Positions 1 to 7,250 of a stretch of DNA of 20,462 nt are shown here, piece after piece. The DNA comes from CAZPKH01 sp964587165 (GTDB lineage Bacteria > Bacteroidota > Bacteroidia > Bacteroidales > Muribaculaceae). Numbering within the stretch: position 1 is the stretch's first letter; each line of letters opens with the position of its first letter. The stretch spans positions 1 to 20,462 of the forward strand of contig CAZPKH010000033.1 of assembly GCA_964587165.1 (NCBI GenBank), read 5' to 3'. The notes under the pieces are model-generated. The model worked only from the letters and a program-made list of their open reading frames with translations. It was not told the origin of the DNA and searched no databases. The translations under genes and the position numbers were made by a program.

Positions 1-7
1 TTGTTTC

Positions 8-781
8 ATGCCGGGCGAGAACCTTCAGGAACATCGTCTGGCTAATCACTCTCTTATTCTTGTCTGTGAAGGCGAGATAGACATTATCGACAATAACCGC
101 AATCTTACTGTAAGTAAAGGAGAATATGTTTTTCTTCAGAGGGATTGCCGGATTAGAATACATAAACACTCCGCCGGTGAAACTCCTTATAGCGCGATGA
201 GCATAAGGTTTAAGCGTCCGGCTCTTCGCAATTATTTCCGTCAGATCAACGGTGACACTCTACCGAAAGATGTAGCACGTTTTGATTTGGCGGCAATAAA
301 GATTACTCCCAATCTCTATCTTGACAGTCTTTTTTCTTCCCTTCGTCCGTTTCTTGACAGCGGAACAGACCCATCGCAGGAATTCTTAGATATGAAGTGT
401 GTGGAGGCTTTGGGATGCCTGTTGAAGATTGACGACTCATTTTACCCTACGCTGTTTGATTTCAATGAAGAATGGAAGATAGATTTGCTCAAATTCATGG
501 AGGAACACTTCGCGGAGGATATGAGTATGGAAGAATTTGCCACTTACACAGGTCGTTCTTTGGCTACCTTCAAGCGTGATTTTGCTAAAATATCACCCCT
601 ATCTCCACAAAAATGGCTCATTGAACATCGCTTGGAGAAGGCGGCGGAACTGCTTGCCGAGGGCATGAGCGTAATTGACACATACATACAAGTAGGATTC
701 CGCAACCGTTCACATTTCACAAAACTATTCACTGCCAAGTATAATTGCCCTCCCTCTCTTTGGAAACAGGCAAATAAATAG
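8..781 (+). CDS. AraC-family transcriptional regulator (possibly 5'-partial)
   Basis: Predicted cytoplasmic DNA-binding regulator. The N-terminal part (about residues 1-130) is a cupin-like sensor: GEIDI followed by a KGEYVFLQRDC turn, as in many Bacteroidales AraC proteins. The C-terminal 100 residues form the AraC double helix-turn-helix. The first helix-turn-helix lies around MSMEEFATYTGRSLATFKRD, and the second around the VGFRNRSHFTKLF signature, which ends in a PPSLWK tail. The ATG used here is the first in the window, but the frame stays open to base 2 and the protein begins directly in the cupin strands. The real start may therefore lie upstream. The gene is AT-richer than the operon that follows, which suggests recent acquisition. 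A short terminator and a repeat-bearing intergenic region separate it from the co-oriented esterase, a plausible target. The ligand is unknown. Confidence 0.85.
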   Translation: MPGENLQEHRLANHSLILVCEGEIDIIDNNRNLTVSKGEYVFLQRDCRIRIHKHSAGETPYSAMSIRFKRPALRNYFRQINGDTLPKDVARFDLAAIKITPNLYLDSLFSSLRPFLDSGTDPSQEFLDMKCVEALGCLLKIDDSFYPTLFDFNEEWKIDLLKFMEEHFAEDMSMEEFATYTGRSLATFKRDFAKISPLSPQKWLIEHRLEKAAELLAEGMSVIDTYIQVGFRNRSHFTKLFTAKYNCPPSLWKQANK

Positions 782-858
782 CACAATTTTTTAATAACTA
801 TATTCTTACCATTCAGTAACGTTGTTTCTTTAAGATCATACCCGAACCATCACTGATA

Positions 859-882
859 AGCGTGAATTGCACGCTATTTTTT
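859..882 (+). terminator. Weak Rho-independent terminator after the AraC gene
   Basis: A 6-bp stem (AGCGTG, 5-nt loop, CACGCT) is followed directly by ATTTTTT. It lies 78 bp downstream of the AraC stop codon. The stem is short, so termination may be partial. Confidence 0.5.
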
Positions 883-967
883 CACTATTTTAATCATTAT
901 TCGGGTGCCTATTGGATAAAAAACACACTATTTTAACCAGTACAGGAGATTTATTGGATAAAAATGG
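883..967 (+). promoter_or_regulatory. Two degenerate 42-43 bp direct repeats, candidate operator
   Basis: CACTATTTTAA occurs at 883-893 and again at 926-936 (43 bp apart). TATTGGATAAAAA occurs at 910-922 and again at 952-964 (42 bp apart). The stretch is therefore two tandem copies of one element with conserved ends and a diverged middle, about four DNA helical turns apart. It lies between the AraC-type regulator and the esterase, which suits a regulator binding site. That role is inference. No perfect TAnnTTTG promoter box is visible between here and the esterase start, as expected for an activator-dependent promoter. Confidence 0.45.
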
Positions 968-977
968 ATATGGTTGC

Positions 978-1002
978 TGCCGTGACCAACTATACTACGG
1001 CA
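978..1002 (+). other. Small inverted repeat upstream of the esterase
   Basis: TGCCGT at 978-983 and ACGGCA at 997-1002 can pair around a 13-nt spacer. No T-run follows, so it is not a terminator. It could be a protein-binding site or a leader hairpin, or it could be chance. Nothing else is recognised in the 782-1070 intergenic region beyond the terminator and the direct repeats. Confidence 0.2.
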
Positions 1003-1070
1003 TGATTGTTGGACTATTAGGGGAGATCTTCCTCCGCTAAGTAGACAATCAGACAGAAAAGCAGATTATT

Positions 1071-1970
1071 ATGGCGAAGATATTGGAACGGCATAAGGTG
1101 GTGCCGCGATTAGGCAGTTTGCCGGGAAGCGGCACCGTGGAGCGCTGCTCGCTCAGCAGTGAGGTGCTTGGTGTAAATAAAGATTTCTCGGTATATCTGC
1201 CTGCGGGCTACGAGGAGTGCACCCGGCGCTATCCGGTGATGTATCTGCTCCATCCGGCCGGCGGCACGCATGATATATGGATAAACAAGGGTGATCTGCC
1301 GCAGATCGCCGACGACGCTATCCGCTCGGGTATGGCCGTTCCGATGATTATCGTGATGCCTGATGCGAGCGGCATCGGAGAGTTAAACCTCGGCAAGCAT
1401 CTGGGCTACTTCTCTGTGCCCGATTGGGACTATGAGTCGTTCTTCCACAAGGAGTTCATATCGCTTATCGACTCAACTTTCCGTACTGTCGCCGATAGGG
1501 ATCACCGGGCGATCACCGGGGCTTCGATGGCCGGCGAGGCTGCCGTGGCATACGCTCAGAAACATCCGGATATTTACGGTGCGGCATGCTCGCTGAGCGG
1601 TATTCTGGGCCGCCCGGAGCAAAGCCGGATGGCGCAGTCGGATAAGGATTATGCCGATTCGCTGATCGCAAACAATCCGACGGCGTTTCTGCAAAATGCC
1701 ACTGCCGGGCAGGCAGAGGCTCTGAAGACCATCAGATGGTATGCCGATTGCGGCGACAACGATTATTTCTACGAAGGGAATATAGAGTTTTTTCTCGCAA
1801 TGAAGAAGAGGGGTATACCGATCGACTACCGTATGCGAAGCGGTGTGCACTCCTGGTACTACTGGATCACAGGCCTGGCACCCATCTTACATTTCCTGTC
1901 GGTCGGCTTTGCACTGTCATCGCAGGCGGTTGCGCAGGAAGTAGCCGCGCGAGTGCATGAAGAAGAATAG
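1071..1970 (+). CDS. Esterase D / feruloyl-esterase-like alpha/beta hydrolase
   Basis: Predicted serine hydrolase of the putative esterase family (PF00756 type), which cleaves acyl esters such as those on plant or sugar substrates. No signal peptide is visible, so it is probably cytoplasmic. Family landmarks are the YLPAGYE strand, RYPVMYLLHPAGG (oxyanion region) and MPDASG. The nucleophile elbow is GASMAGEAA, with Ser152. The DCGDNDYFYEGN segment (226-237) should supply the acid, and His260 lies in SGVHSWYYW. The elbow has Ala154 where GxSMGG would usually give Gly. The last 18 or so residues (after VGFA) extend past the usual family end and are encoded antisense to the MFS gene, so the tail may be a read-through extension. 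The substrate is unknown. The AraC gene upstream may regulate it. Confidence 0.82.
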   Translation: MAKILERHKVVPRLGSLPGSGTVERCSLSSEVLGVNKDFSVYLPAGYEECTRRYPVMYLLHPAGGTHDIWINKGDLPQIADDAIRSGMAVPMIIVMPDASGIGELNLGKHLGYFSVPDWDYESFFHKEFISLIDSTFRTVADRDHRAITGASMAGEAAVAYAQKHPDIYGAACSLSGILGRPEQSRMAQSDKDYADSLIANNPTAFLQNATAGQAEALKTIRWYADCGDNDYFYEGNIEFFLAMKKRGIPIDYRMRSGVHSWYYWITGLAPILHFLSVGFALSSQAVAQEVAARVHEEE

Positions 1971-3128
1971 CGCTCCGAGGCCGTTGATGGCGGTGCTCCA
2001 CCAGAATGCTGTGTGGTAGCCGTAGCGTTGCACCAGCGAGCCGCCCACAAGCGTACCGATGCCGATACCGATATCCCACGATACAAGCAGTGTGGAGTTG
2101 GCAGTGCCTCGGCGGTCGTTGCCGGCAAGATTGATGAACATATTCTGGAATGCCGGGAACATATGTCCGTTGCCAAGGCCGATGATCAGAGCCGCCGCAT
2201 AGTAGCTCCACTCGGTGTGGATGCCTGCAAAGAGGGTATAGCCCACAAGCGATACGACTATGCCGAGCGAGGCATTCTCGACTATACGGCCGCGCCGCAG
2301 CGAGCGCGTGCCCGTGAGGCGCGAGAGTATGAGGCCTAAGGCCAGGAGCATGAAGAAAAAGCCGGTGCCCGATGTTATGCCGAGCTCGTCCTGACCGTAC
2401 AGGGCTATATATGTGGCGAGCACTCCGTAGCTTATGGCGAAACAGATCATGCACACGCTCTGGCTCCACCCTTTGAGCAGTATGAAGCGGTCGAACGACA
2501 CAGGCAGTTTCTGTTTCACAGCCGGGCGCGTGCGGAGCTTGAGGGTGGCGTTGATCACCCATCCGCCCACACCGATCACCAGCGAGGCCCAGAAAAGCAG
2601 GTCGAACGACATCCCCGAGGCATAGAGCCACATGGCCACCGACGGCGCAATGGCAGTGGCGATATTGTTGCTCAGGCCGTAGAAGCCGATACCCTCGGTG
2701 CGCCGCTTAGGGTCGAGCACATCGATGGCCACGGTGCTGTTTGATACGGTGGCTGCCCCGAATGGCAGGCCGTGGAGCGTACGGACTACAGTGAATGCCA
2801 CCAGAGTGCCGGCCAGCAGGTAGCCGCCGAAAAATGCGGCGAAAAGTCCGTAGCTGATCAGAAGCACGAGTTTGCGGGGGAAAGAGTCGACGAAAAATCC
2901 GCTGAACGGTCGTATCAACAGCGTAGTGACCGTATATCCGGCCAGCACGATACCGATCGTCTCGGGGTCGGCACCGAAGCGGTCCTTGAGGTACACCGGA
3001 AAGAGCGGCGTGAGCAGCATGAACGAGAAAAAGAGCATGAAGTTGGCCGACCAGACTTTCAGATAGTTGGTGTTCCACAGTTTGGGCAGCGGTTCTGCTT
3101 TTGCGTGTGTATCGTTGATGCTCTGCAT
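1917..3128 (-). CDS. Major facilitator superfamily transporter (12 TM)
   Basis: A 403-aa inner-membrane protein with about twelve hydrophobic segments and a short hydrophilic N-terminus. The loop GFFVDSFPRKLVLL after TM2 is a version of MFS motif A. A second, weaker motif-A copy, RLTGTRSLRRGRI, occurs after the central loop at the equivalent place in the second half. The overall look fits the drug/metabolite or metallophore efflux branches of the family, but the substrate cannot be read from sequence. It is the last gene of the minus-strand operon, 33 bp after the MBL-fold gene. A degenerate promoter box (CACCTTTG, minus strand 3161-3154) lies just upstream and could give some independent expression. 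Its 3' end overlaps the convergent esterase by 54 bp. Confidence 0.88.
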   Translation of the reverse strand: MQSINDTHAKAEPLPKLWNTNYLKVWSANFMLFFSFMLLTPLFPVYLKDRFGADPETIGIVLAGYTVTTLLIRPFSGFFVDSFPRKLVLLISYGLFAAFFGGYLLAGTLVAFTVVRTLHGLPFGAATVSNSTVAIDVLDPKRRTEGIGFYGLSNNIATAIAPSVAMWLYASGMSFDLLFWASLVIGVGGWVINATLKLRTRPAVKQKLPVSFDRFILLKGWSQSVCMICFAISYGVLATYIALYGQDELGITSGTGFFFMLLALGLILSRLTGTRSLRRGRIVENASLGIVVSLVGYTLFAGIHTEWSYYAAALIIGLGNGHMFPAFQNMFINLAGNDRRGTANSTLLVSWDIGIGIGTLVGGSLVQRYGYHTAFWWSTAINGLGALFFFMHSRGYFLRNRLR

Positions 3129-3161
3129 AGTGAAGTTTGTTTGAGGTTGGGCGCAAAGGTG

Positions 3162-3932
3162 CTACTCGTCGGGAGTTTCGAGCACCAGGCCGTCGTATGC
3201 CAGATGTATGCCTGCCGGGAGGGTGCGGTCGATAGGGTCGTGCAGCCCCATGGAGTGAGCCATGTGTGTGAGGTAAGCGCGGCGTGGCGCGATGCGTCCT
3301 ATCAGCTCGATAGCTTCGGTCAGGTTCATGTGCGAGGGGTGCTCGGTGTGTCGCAGAGCGTTGATCACCAATGTGTCGACGCCGCGTATCAGCTCAACGG
3401 TGGAGTCGGGCATCAGCTTGCAGTCGGTCACGTAAGCTATGTTGCCCACACGGTAGCCTAATATCGGCAGGCGCATGTGCATCACCGGGAGGGGGATCAC
3501 CTCCTGTCCGTTGACTTCGAACGGCCGGCGAGGGTCGATCACGTGCATCTCGAATGTCGGTGCACCCGGATAGCGGTATTTTGAGAAACAGTACGGCACA
3601 CGGGCGCGCAGGTCGGCCGCCACATCAGCCTTGCAGTATACCGGAAATCCGTCGGTGGCATAGCAGTATGGGCGCAGGTCGTCGATGCCGCCTACGTGGT
3701 CGTAGTGGCTGTGAGTGATCAGCAGCGCGTCGATGTCGGGCGACCCTTCGCGCAGCATCTGTGTGCGGAAGTCGGGGCCGCAGTCTATCAGCAGCTTGGC
3801 TCGCGGCGTTTCGATGATTGCTGATGCTCTCAGCCGCTTGTCGCGAGGGTCGGATGAAGTGCACACGGCGCAGTCGCATTGTATCTGCGGTACGCCTGTA
3901 GATGTGCCTGAGCCAAGTATAGTGAGCTTCAT
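3162..3932 (-). CDS. PhnP-like MBL-fold phosphodiesterase
   Basis: A 256-aa metallo-beta-lactamase-fold hydrolase. It opens with LTILGSGTSTGVPQ, the usual N-terminus of the PhnP / cyclic-phosphate phosphodiesterase branch. It carries a Cys19-x-Cys21-x-x-Cys24 cluster, like the structural zinc site of PhnP. The catalytic metal motif is His74-Ser-His76-Tyr-Asp78-His79. Further ligands are expected in the YVTDCK and LTHMAHS segments. The start was set at the internal ATG, because homologous sequence begins there and a purine-rich stretch (AGAGAGAAAAG) precedes it; an ATG 33 bp upstream would add an unrelated 11-residue leader. No other phosphonate (phn) genes are nearby, so a general phosphodiester or nucleotide-repair role is more likely than C-P lyase work. 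It sits 49 bp after the lipoprotein gene and 33 bp before the MFS gene. Confidence 0.87.
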   Translation of the reverse strand: MKLTILGSGTSTGVPQIQCDCAVCTSSDPRDKRLRASAIIETPRAKLLIDCGPDFRTQMLREGSPDIDALLITHSHYDHVGGIDDLRPYCYATDGFPVYCKADVAADLRARVPYCFSKYRYPGAPTFEMHVIDPRRPFEVNGQEVIPLPVMHMRLPILGYRVGNIAYVTDCKLMPDSTVELIRGVDTLVINALRHTEHPSHMNLTEAIELIGRIAPRRAYLTHMAHSMGLHDPIDRTLPAGIHLAYDGLVLETPDE

Positions 3933-3981
3933 GATCTTTTCTCTCTCTGTGGGTGTGTCTGACAATTAGGTGGGCGGCCTC

Positions 3982-4947
3982 TCAGCGGCGGTGTTCGCGC
4001 AGCAAGCCGTCTTCGAAGATGAGGTAGGCACCGTTGTCGTACCCCCACACTTCGGTGATGTAGCCACCTCCGGTGGGGCCGCGGTCGATAGTCGCGGGCG
4101 CTCCCCATGCCAGGCGGCACTCCTCGCGGGTCATGCCGGGGAGCACGGAGTTTGACACTATCGCACTCCAGTTTGCATCGCTCACCGAGGGGTATTTGAG
4201 CCTGGGGTCGGAGAGTGAGAAGAGATTGGCAAAGCGCCGGTGGGCGGCCGTGGTGGGGCCGACCGACATATACACCATTGATTCGGCTGCGGTGTCGTCC
4301 TCGTCTATTATAACGGCCACGGGGTAGATAGTGTTTCCCGGCACAACATCTTTTACCGTCACGACGATATATTTGCGGCCGCGCAGGTGCGAGCCGTCGG
4401 TGTTGAATCTGTCGGGCACGAGCACCCACAGCTTGCGTCCGAGCAGGCGGCTGCGCACGGCCTCGACCGTCGACAGTTCGATGGTGAACGGTATCTCTAT
4501 GGCCTGTGCCGCACGCATCGTTTCGATGTCGGAGCGCGAGGTGTAGGTCACGGGATGGCCCGAGCGGGTGGTGAATGTGAGGTCGGCCACACGAGCGCCA
4601 GTGGGCGAAGTGCGGTCGGTGGCTCCGGTGTAGGCCAGAGTATCGGCAAGAAGCGACGTGGACGGAGCGGTGTTGTTGAGCATCAGCCGCAGGCGGTCGT
4701 CGGTCACCACCAGCAGTTTGCCCGGCTGCCATAGCGCGAACGGCTCGGGGCCGATGTCGGCCAGCAGCCGCTCCTCGTCGGTCTGAGGCCCGACAGAGCG
4801 CTCCACCTCGTCGGCAGTGATGCGGCGGGTGGAGTCGATGCCTGTGCCGCAACTGCTAAGCAGCGCGACACAGGCCAGAGTCGTTATGAATAGTTTACTT
4901 GACGTCTTTACCGAGGTTTTTGAAGATGAAAGAGTAAATGTCGGCAT
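3982..4947 (-). CDS. Putative outer-membrane lipoprotein with BamE/SmpA-like C-terminus
   Basis: A 321-aa exported lipoprotein. Residues 1-18 are polar and basic, 19-32 are hydrophobic (KLFITTLACVALLSSC), and Cys33 ends the lipobox LSSC. The middle (about 60-230) is unrecognised and probably beta-rich. The last 65 residues (LPGMTREECRLAWGAP, then TEVWGYDNGAYLIFEDGLL) resemble the small BamE/SmpA/OmlA fold found in outer-membrane assembly lipoproteins. No nearer start codon fits the signal peptide, so the ATG 53 bp inside the upstream peptidase gene is taken as the start; this suggests translational coupling. The role is unknown. The BamE-like tail is an inference from motif style, not a demonstrated relation to the BAM complex. 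Confidence 0.72.
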   Translation of the reverse strand: MPTFTLSSSKTSVKTSSKLFITTLACVALLSSCGTGIDSTRRITADEVERSVGPQTDEERLLADIGPEPFALWQPGKLLVVTDDRLRLMLNNTAPSTSLLADTLAYTGATDRTSPTGARVADLTFTTRSGHPVTYTSRSDIETMRAAQAIEIPFTIELSTVEAVRSRLLGRKLWVLVPDRFNTDGSHLRGRKYIVVTVKDVVPGNTIYPVAVIIDEDDTAAESMVYMSVGPTTAAHRRFANLFSLSDPRLKYPSVSDANWSAIVSNSVLPGMTREECRLAWGAPATIDRGPTGGGYITEVWGYDNGAYLIFEDGLLREHRR

Positions 4948-7039
4948 ATTCGTCGATCACCTTGCCCACGGGCTTGCCGCCGCCGTGTCCGGCTTTGGAG
5001 TCGATGCGTATCAGCTTGGGAGCGTCGCCGGTGTCAGCGGCCTGAAGTGTGGCCGCATATTTGAACGAGTGTGCGGGCACGACGCGGTCGTCGTGGTCGG
5101 CGGTCGTGACCATGATGGCGGGGTAGGGGGTACCGTCGTTGCGCACGTTGTGTATCGGCGAGTAGCCCAGCAGGTAGGCGGCCATCTCGGGCGAGTCGGC
5201 CGATGTGCCGTAGTCGGAAGCCCAGTTCCACCCGATGGTGAAGAGGTGGTAGCGCATCATGTCCATCACGCCCACGCGAGGTATTGCCACGGCAAACAGG
5301 TCAGGGCGCATATTAACCGTCGCACCCACGAGCAGACCGCCGTTGCTTCCGCCTTCGATCACGAGATTCTCGGGCGATGTCCACCCTTGCTGTATCATAT
5401 ATTCGGCAGCGGCGATGAAGTCGTTGAACACATTCAGCTTCTGCTGCTTGGTGCCGGCTATATGCCACTCCTCGCCCATCTCGGAGCCGCCGCGCAGGCC
5501 TGCCTGGGCATATATGCCGCCGTTTTCGAGCCAGAGCATGCGGTTGGGGGAGAATCCGGGAGGGAGCGATATGTTGAAGCCGCCGTAGCCGTAGAGGTAC
5601 ACCGGATTCTTACCGTCGCGTTTCAGATCCTTGCGGTAGGTGAGGAACATCGGTATCTGCGTGCCGTCGGCCGAGGGGTAGTACACCTGTTCGGTCACAT
5701 AGTCGTCGAGGTTCACACCCTTGATCTGCGAGCGGTATATCTCGGTGCTCTCGCCCGTAGCGGGGTCGTACTCAAACTGTGCGCTGGGGTATGTGAACGA
5801 TGCGAACGAGTAGCGAATGTCGGGATACTTATGGTTGGTCGATAGTCCGGCCACACCGAATGTGGGGAGCTTTATCTCGGCTTTGCGCTCGCCGGTGGCG
5901 GGGTCGTTGACAAACAGACGCGAGCAGGCGGCTTCCGAGTAGGAGGTGAGCATACGGTCGGATGTGAAGCTCAGCCCTTCGAGCACCATCGTCGGGTCTT
6001 CGGCTATCAGCTCAACCCAGTTGTCGCGCTGCGGGGCGTTGACATCGGCCACCATGATGCGTCCGCGCGGTGCACCCCAGGTGGTGTAGATATACATCTT
6101 GCCGTCGCGTATGGCGAGCACCGAGTGCGGGAAGTCCTGCGAGGCCTCGACAACGGTCCAGGGCGCATCGGCCGGCGCATCGGCCGGGCGCATCAGTATC
6201 GAGTTGCCGATACCTTCGCCTGAGCCGTACACGAGCAGCCATTTGCCGTCGTCGTCCACCCAGGCCGAGTGGAAGTGGAGCGGGTTGCTTTTGTCCTCGT
6301 ATACCAGCCGGTCGTCCGACTGCGGAGTGCCGAGGCGGTGGTAGTAGATGCGGTGATTTTCGTTTTTCTCCGACACCTCGCGTCCGGCTTCGGGGCGGTC
6401 GTAGGCGCTGTAGTAGAAACCGTCGTTGCCACGCCAGGTGGCTCCCGAGAATTTGGCCCACTCGATATGGTCGGGCAGCAGTGCGCCGGTAGCGGTGTCG
6501 AGCAGGTATATTTCAGTCCAGTCCGACCCCGAGCGCGATATGGTGTAGGCCGTATACCGTCCGTCGGGCGACATCTCGATACCCGTCAGGGCTACCGTGC
6601 CGTCGTCTGAGAGATTGTTGGGGTCGATAAATACCTCGGCGGCATCGTCGGCCACAGCCGTCTTGCGGTAGAGCACCGACTGCGGCTGCAGGCCGTCGTT
6701 CTCGAAATAGTAGAACTTGCCGTCGTTGCCACGCCAGGGCAGCCCGCGCTTGCGGTAGTCGTTGAGCTCGGTCAGGCGTGCGTGTATCGCTGCGCGCTGA
6801 GGTATTGCGTCGAGGTAGGCGCGAGTCACGGCATTCTCGGCCTCGACCCACGCGGCGGTGGCGGGGCTCATGTCGTCCTCGAGCGGCCGGTACGGGTCGG
6901 CTACCTCGATGCCGAAGTAGCTGTCGACGACGGTCGAGTCGGTCGGCGCCTTCGGATACTCGATATTATTCACTTGCGGGGCAGCATGTGCCGCTGCAGT
7001 TCCGGCTATAACCATGGCAGTAAGAATTTTCCAATTCAT
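4895..7039 (-). CDS. Exported prolyl oligopeptidase (S9A family)
   Basis: A 714-aa serine peptidase that should cut short peptides after proline. A signal peptide (MNWKILTAMVIAGTAAAHAA) sends it out of the cytoplasm, probably to the periplasm. The N-terminal seven-bladed propeller region runs from the YPKAPTDSTVVDSYFG start (VADPYRPLED is the family signature) to about residue 430. The C-terminal alpha/beta-hydrolase domain follows, with YGYGGFN and the catalytic set: Ser565 in GGSNGG, the Asp in DHDDR (648-652), and His685 in AGHGGG. Length and motif order match the family, so it looks intact. It is the first gene of the minus-strand operon and has its own promoter-like sequence 28-58 bp upstream. 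Peptide scavenging is the likely role in a gut bacterium. Confidence 0.93.
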   Translation of the reverse strand: MNWKILTAMVIAGTAAAHAAPQVNNIEYPKAPTDSTVVDSYFGIEVADPYRPLEDDMSPATAAWVEAENAVTRAYLDAIPQRAAIHARLTELNDYRKRGLPWRGNDGKFYYFENDGLQPQSVLYRKTAVADDAAEVFIDPNNLSDDGTVALTGIEMSPDGRYTAYTISRSGSDWTEIYLLDTATGALLPDHIEWAKFSGATWRGNDGFYYSAYDRPEAGREVSEKNENHRIYYHRLGTPQSDDRLVYEDKSNPLHFHSAWVDDDGKWLLVYGSGEGIGNSILMRPADAPADAPWTVVEASQDFPHSVLAIRDGKMYIYTTWGAPRGRIMVADVNAPQRDNWVELIAEDPTMVLEGLSFTSDRMLTSYSEAACSRLFVNDPATGERKAEIKLPTFGVAGLSTNHKYPDIRYSFASFTYPSAQFEYDPATGESTEIYRSQIKGVNLDDYVTEQVYYPSADGTQIPMFLTYRKDLKRDGKNPVYLYGYGGFNISLPPGFSPNRMLWLENGGIYAQAGLRGGSEMGEEWHIAGTKQQKLNVFNDFIAAAEYMIQQGWTSPENLVIEGGSNGGLLVGATVNMRPDLFAVAIPRVGVMDMMRYHLFTIGWNWASDYGTSADSPEMAAYLLGYSPIHNVRNDGTPYPAIMVTTADHDDRVVPAHSFKYAATLQAADTGDAPKLIRIDSKAGHGGGKPVGKVIDEYADIYSFIFKNLGKDVK

Positions 7040-7066
7040 AAACGTGTGGCATTAGATAATTTTATG

Positions 7067-7097
7067 CAAAGTTACTAAAAATCGTACGATGACGAAA
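7067..7097 (-). promoter_or_regulatory. Promoter of the prolyl oligopeptidase operon
   Basis: On the minus strand, TAACTTTG (7074-7067) is a perfect TAnnTTTG -7 box of the Bacteroidota primary sigma factor. The -33 position, about 19 nt upstream, holds only a T-rich TTTTTTCG rather than TTTG. It starts transcription some 20 nt before the peptidase ATG and faces away from the promoter at 7116-7146. Confidence 0.6.
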
Positions 7098-7115
7098 AAA
7101 TATAGATGTTTAAAT

Positions 7116-7146
7116 TTTGGAAACTCCGCTCAAATTTATATCTTTG
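7116..7146 (+). promoter_or_regulatory. Bacteroidota-type promoter of the repeat-protein gene
   Basis: TTTG at 7116-7119, a 19-nt spacer, and TATCTTTG at 7139-7146 match the TTTG-N19-TAnnTTTG consensus exactly. Transcription should start around 7152, leaving a 5' leader of about 100 nt. This places the promoter downstream of the ATG at 7089 and supports the start at 7251. Confidence 0.75.
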
Positions 7147-7250
7147 TGATTAAGTTGCATAAATGTATACTTAGTGATTCTGTCTTGGCCGGACTTCGGG
7201 TCTGTATCACGGCAACATATCTATATTTTCATAACTATTTTTATCACAGG

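Noticed and set aside
3154..3161. Internal promoter before the MFS gene (CACCTTTG on the minus strand)
   Set aside because: The first base of the TA pair is changed and no TTG lies at the right distance. It was mentioned only as a weak possibility.
3933..3965. Upstream start for the MBL-fold protein adding 11 residues
   Set aside because: The family N-terminus (MKLTILGSG) begins at the internal ATG, which has a purine-rich stretch before it.
4817..5845. A 342-codon open frame on the plus strand across the peptidase/lipoprotein junction
   Set aside because: It is antisense to the catalytic domain of the prolyl oligopeptidase and has no family features.
7089..7250. N-terminal 54-codon extension of the repeat protein
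   Set aside because: It overlaps the promoter and buries the signal peptide. The sequence looks like translated AT-rich leader.
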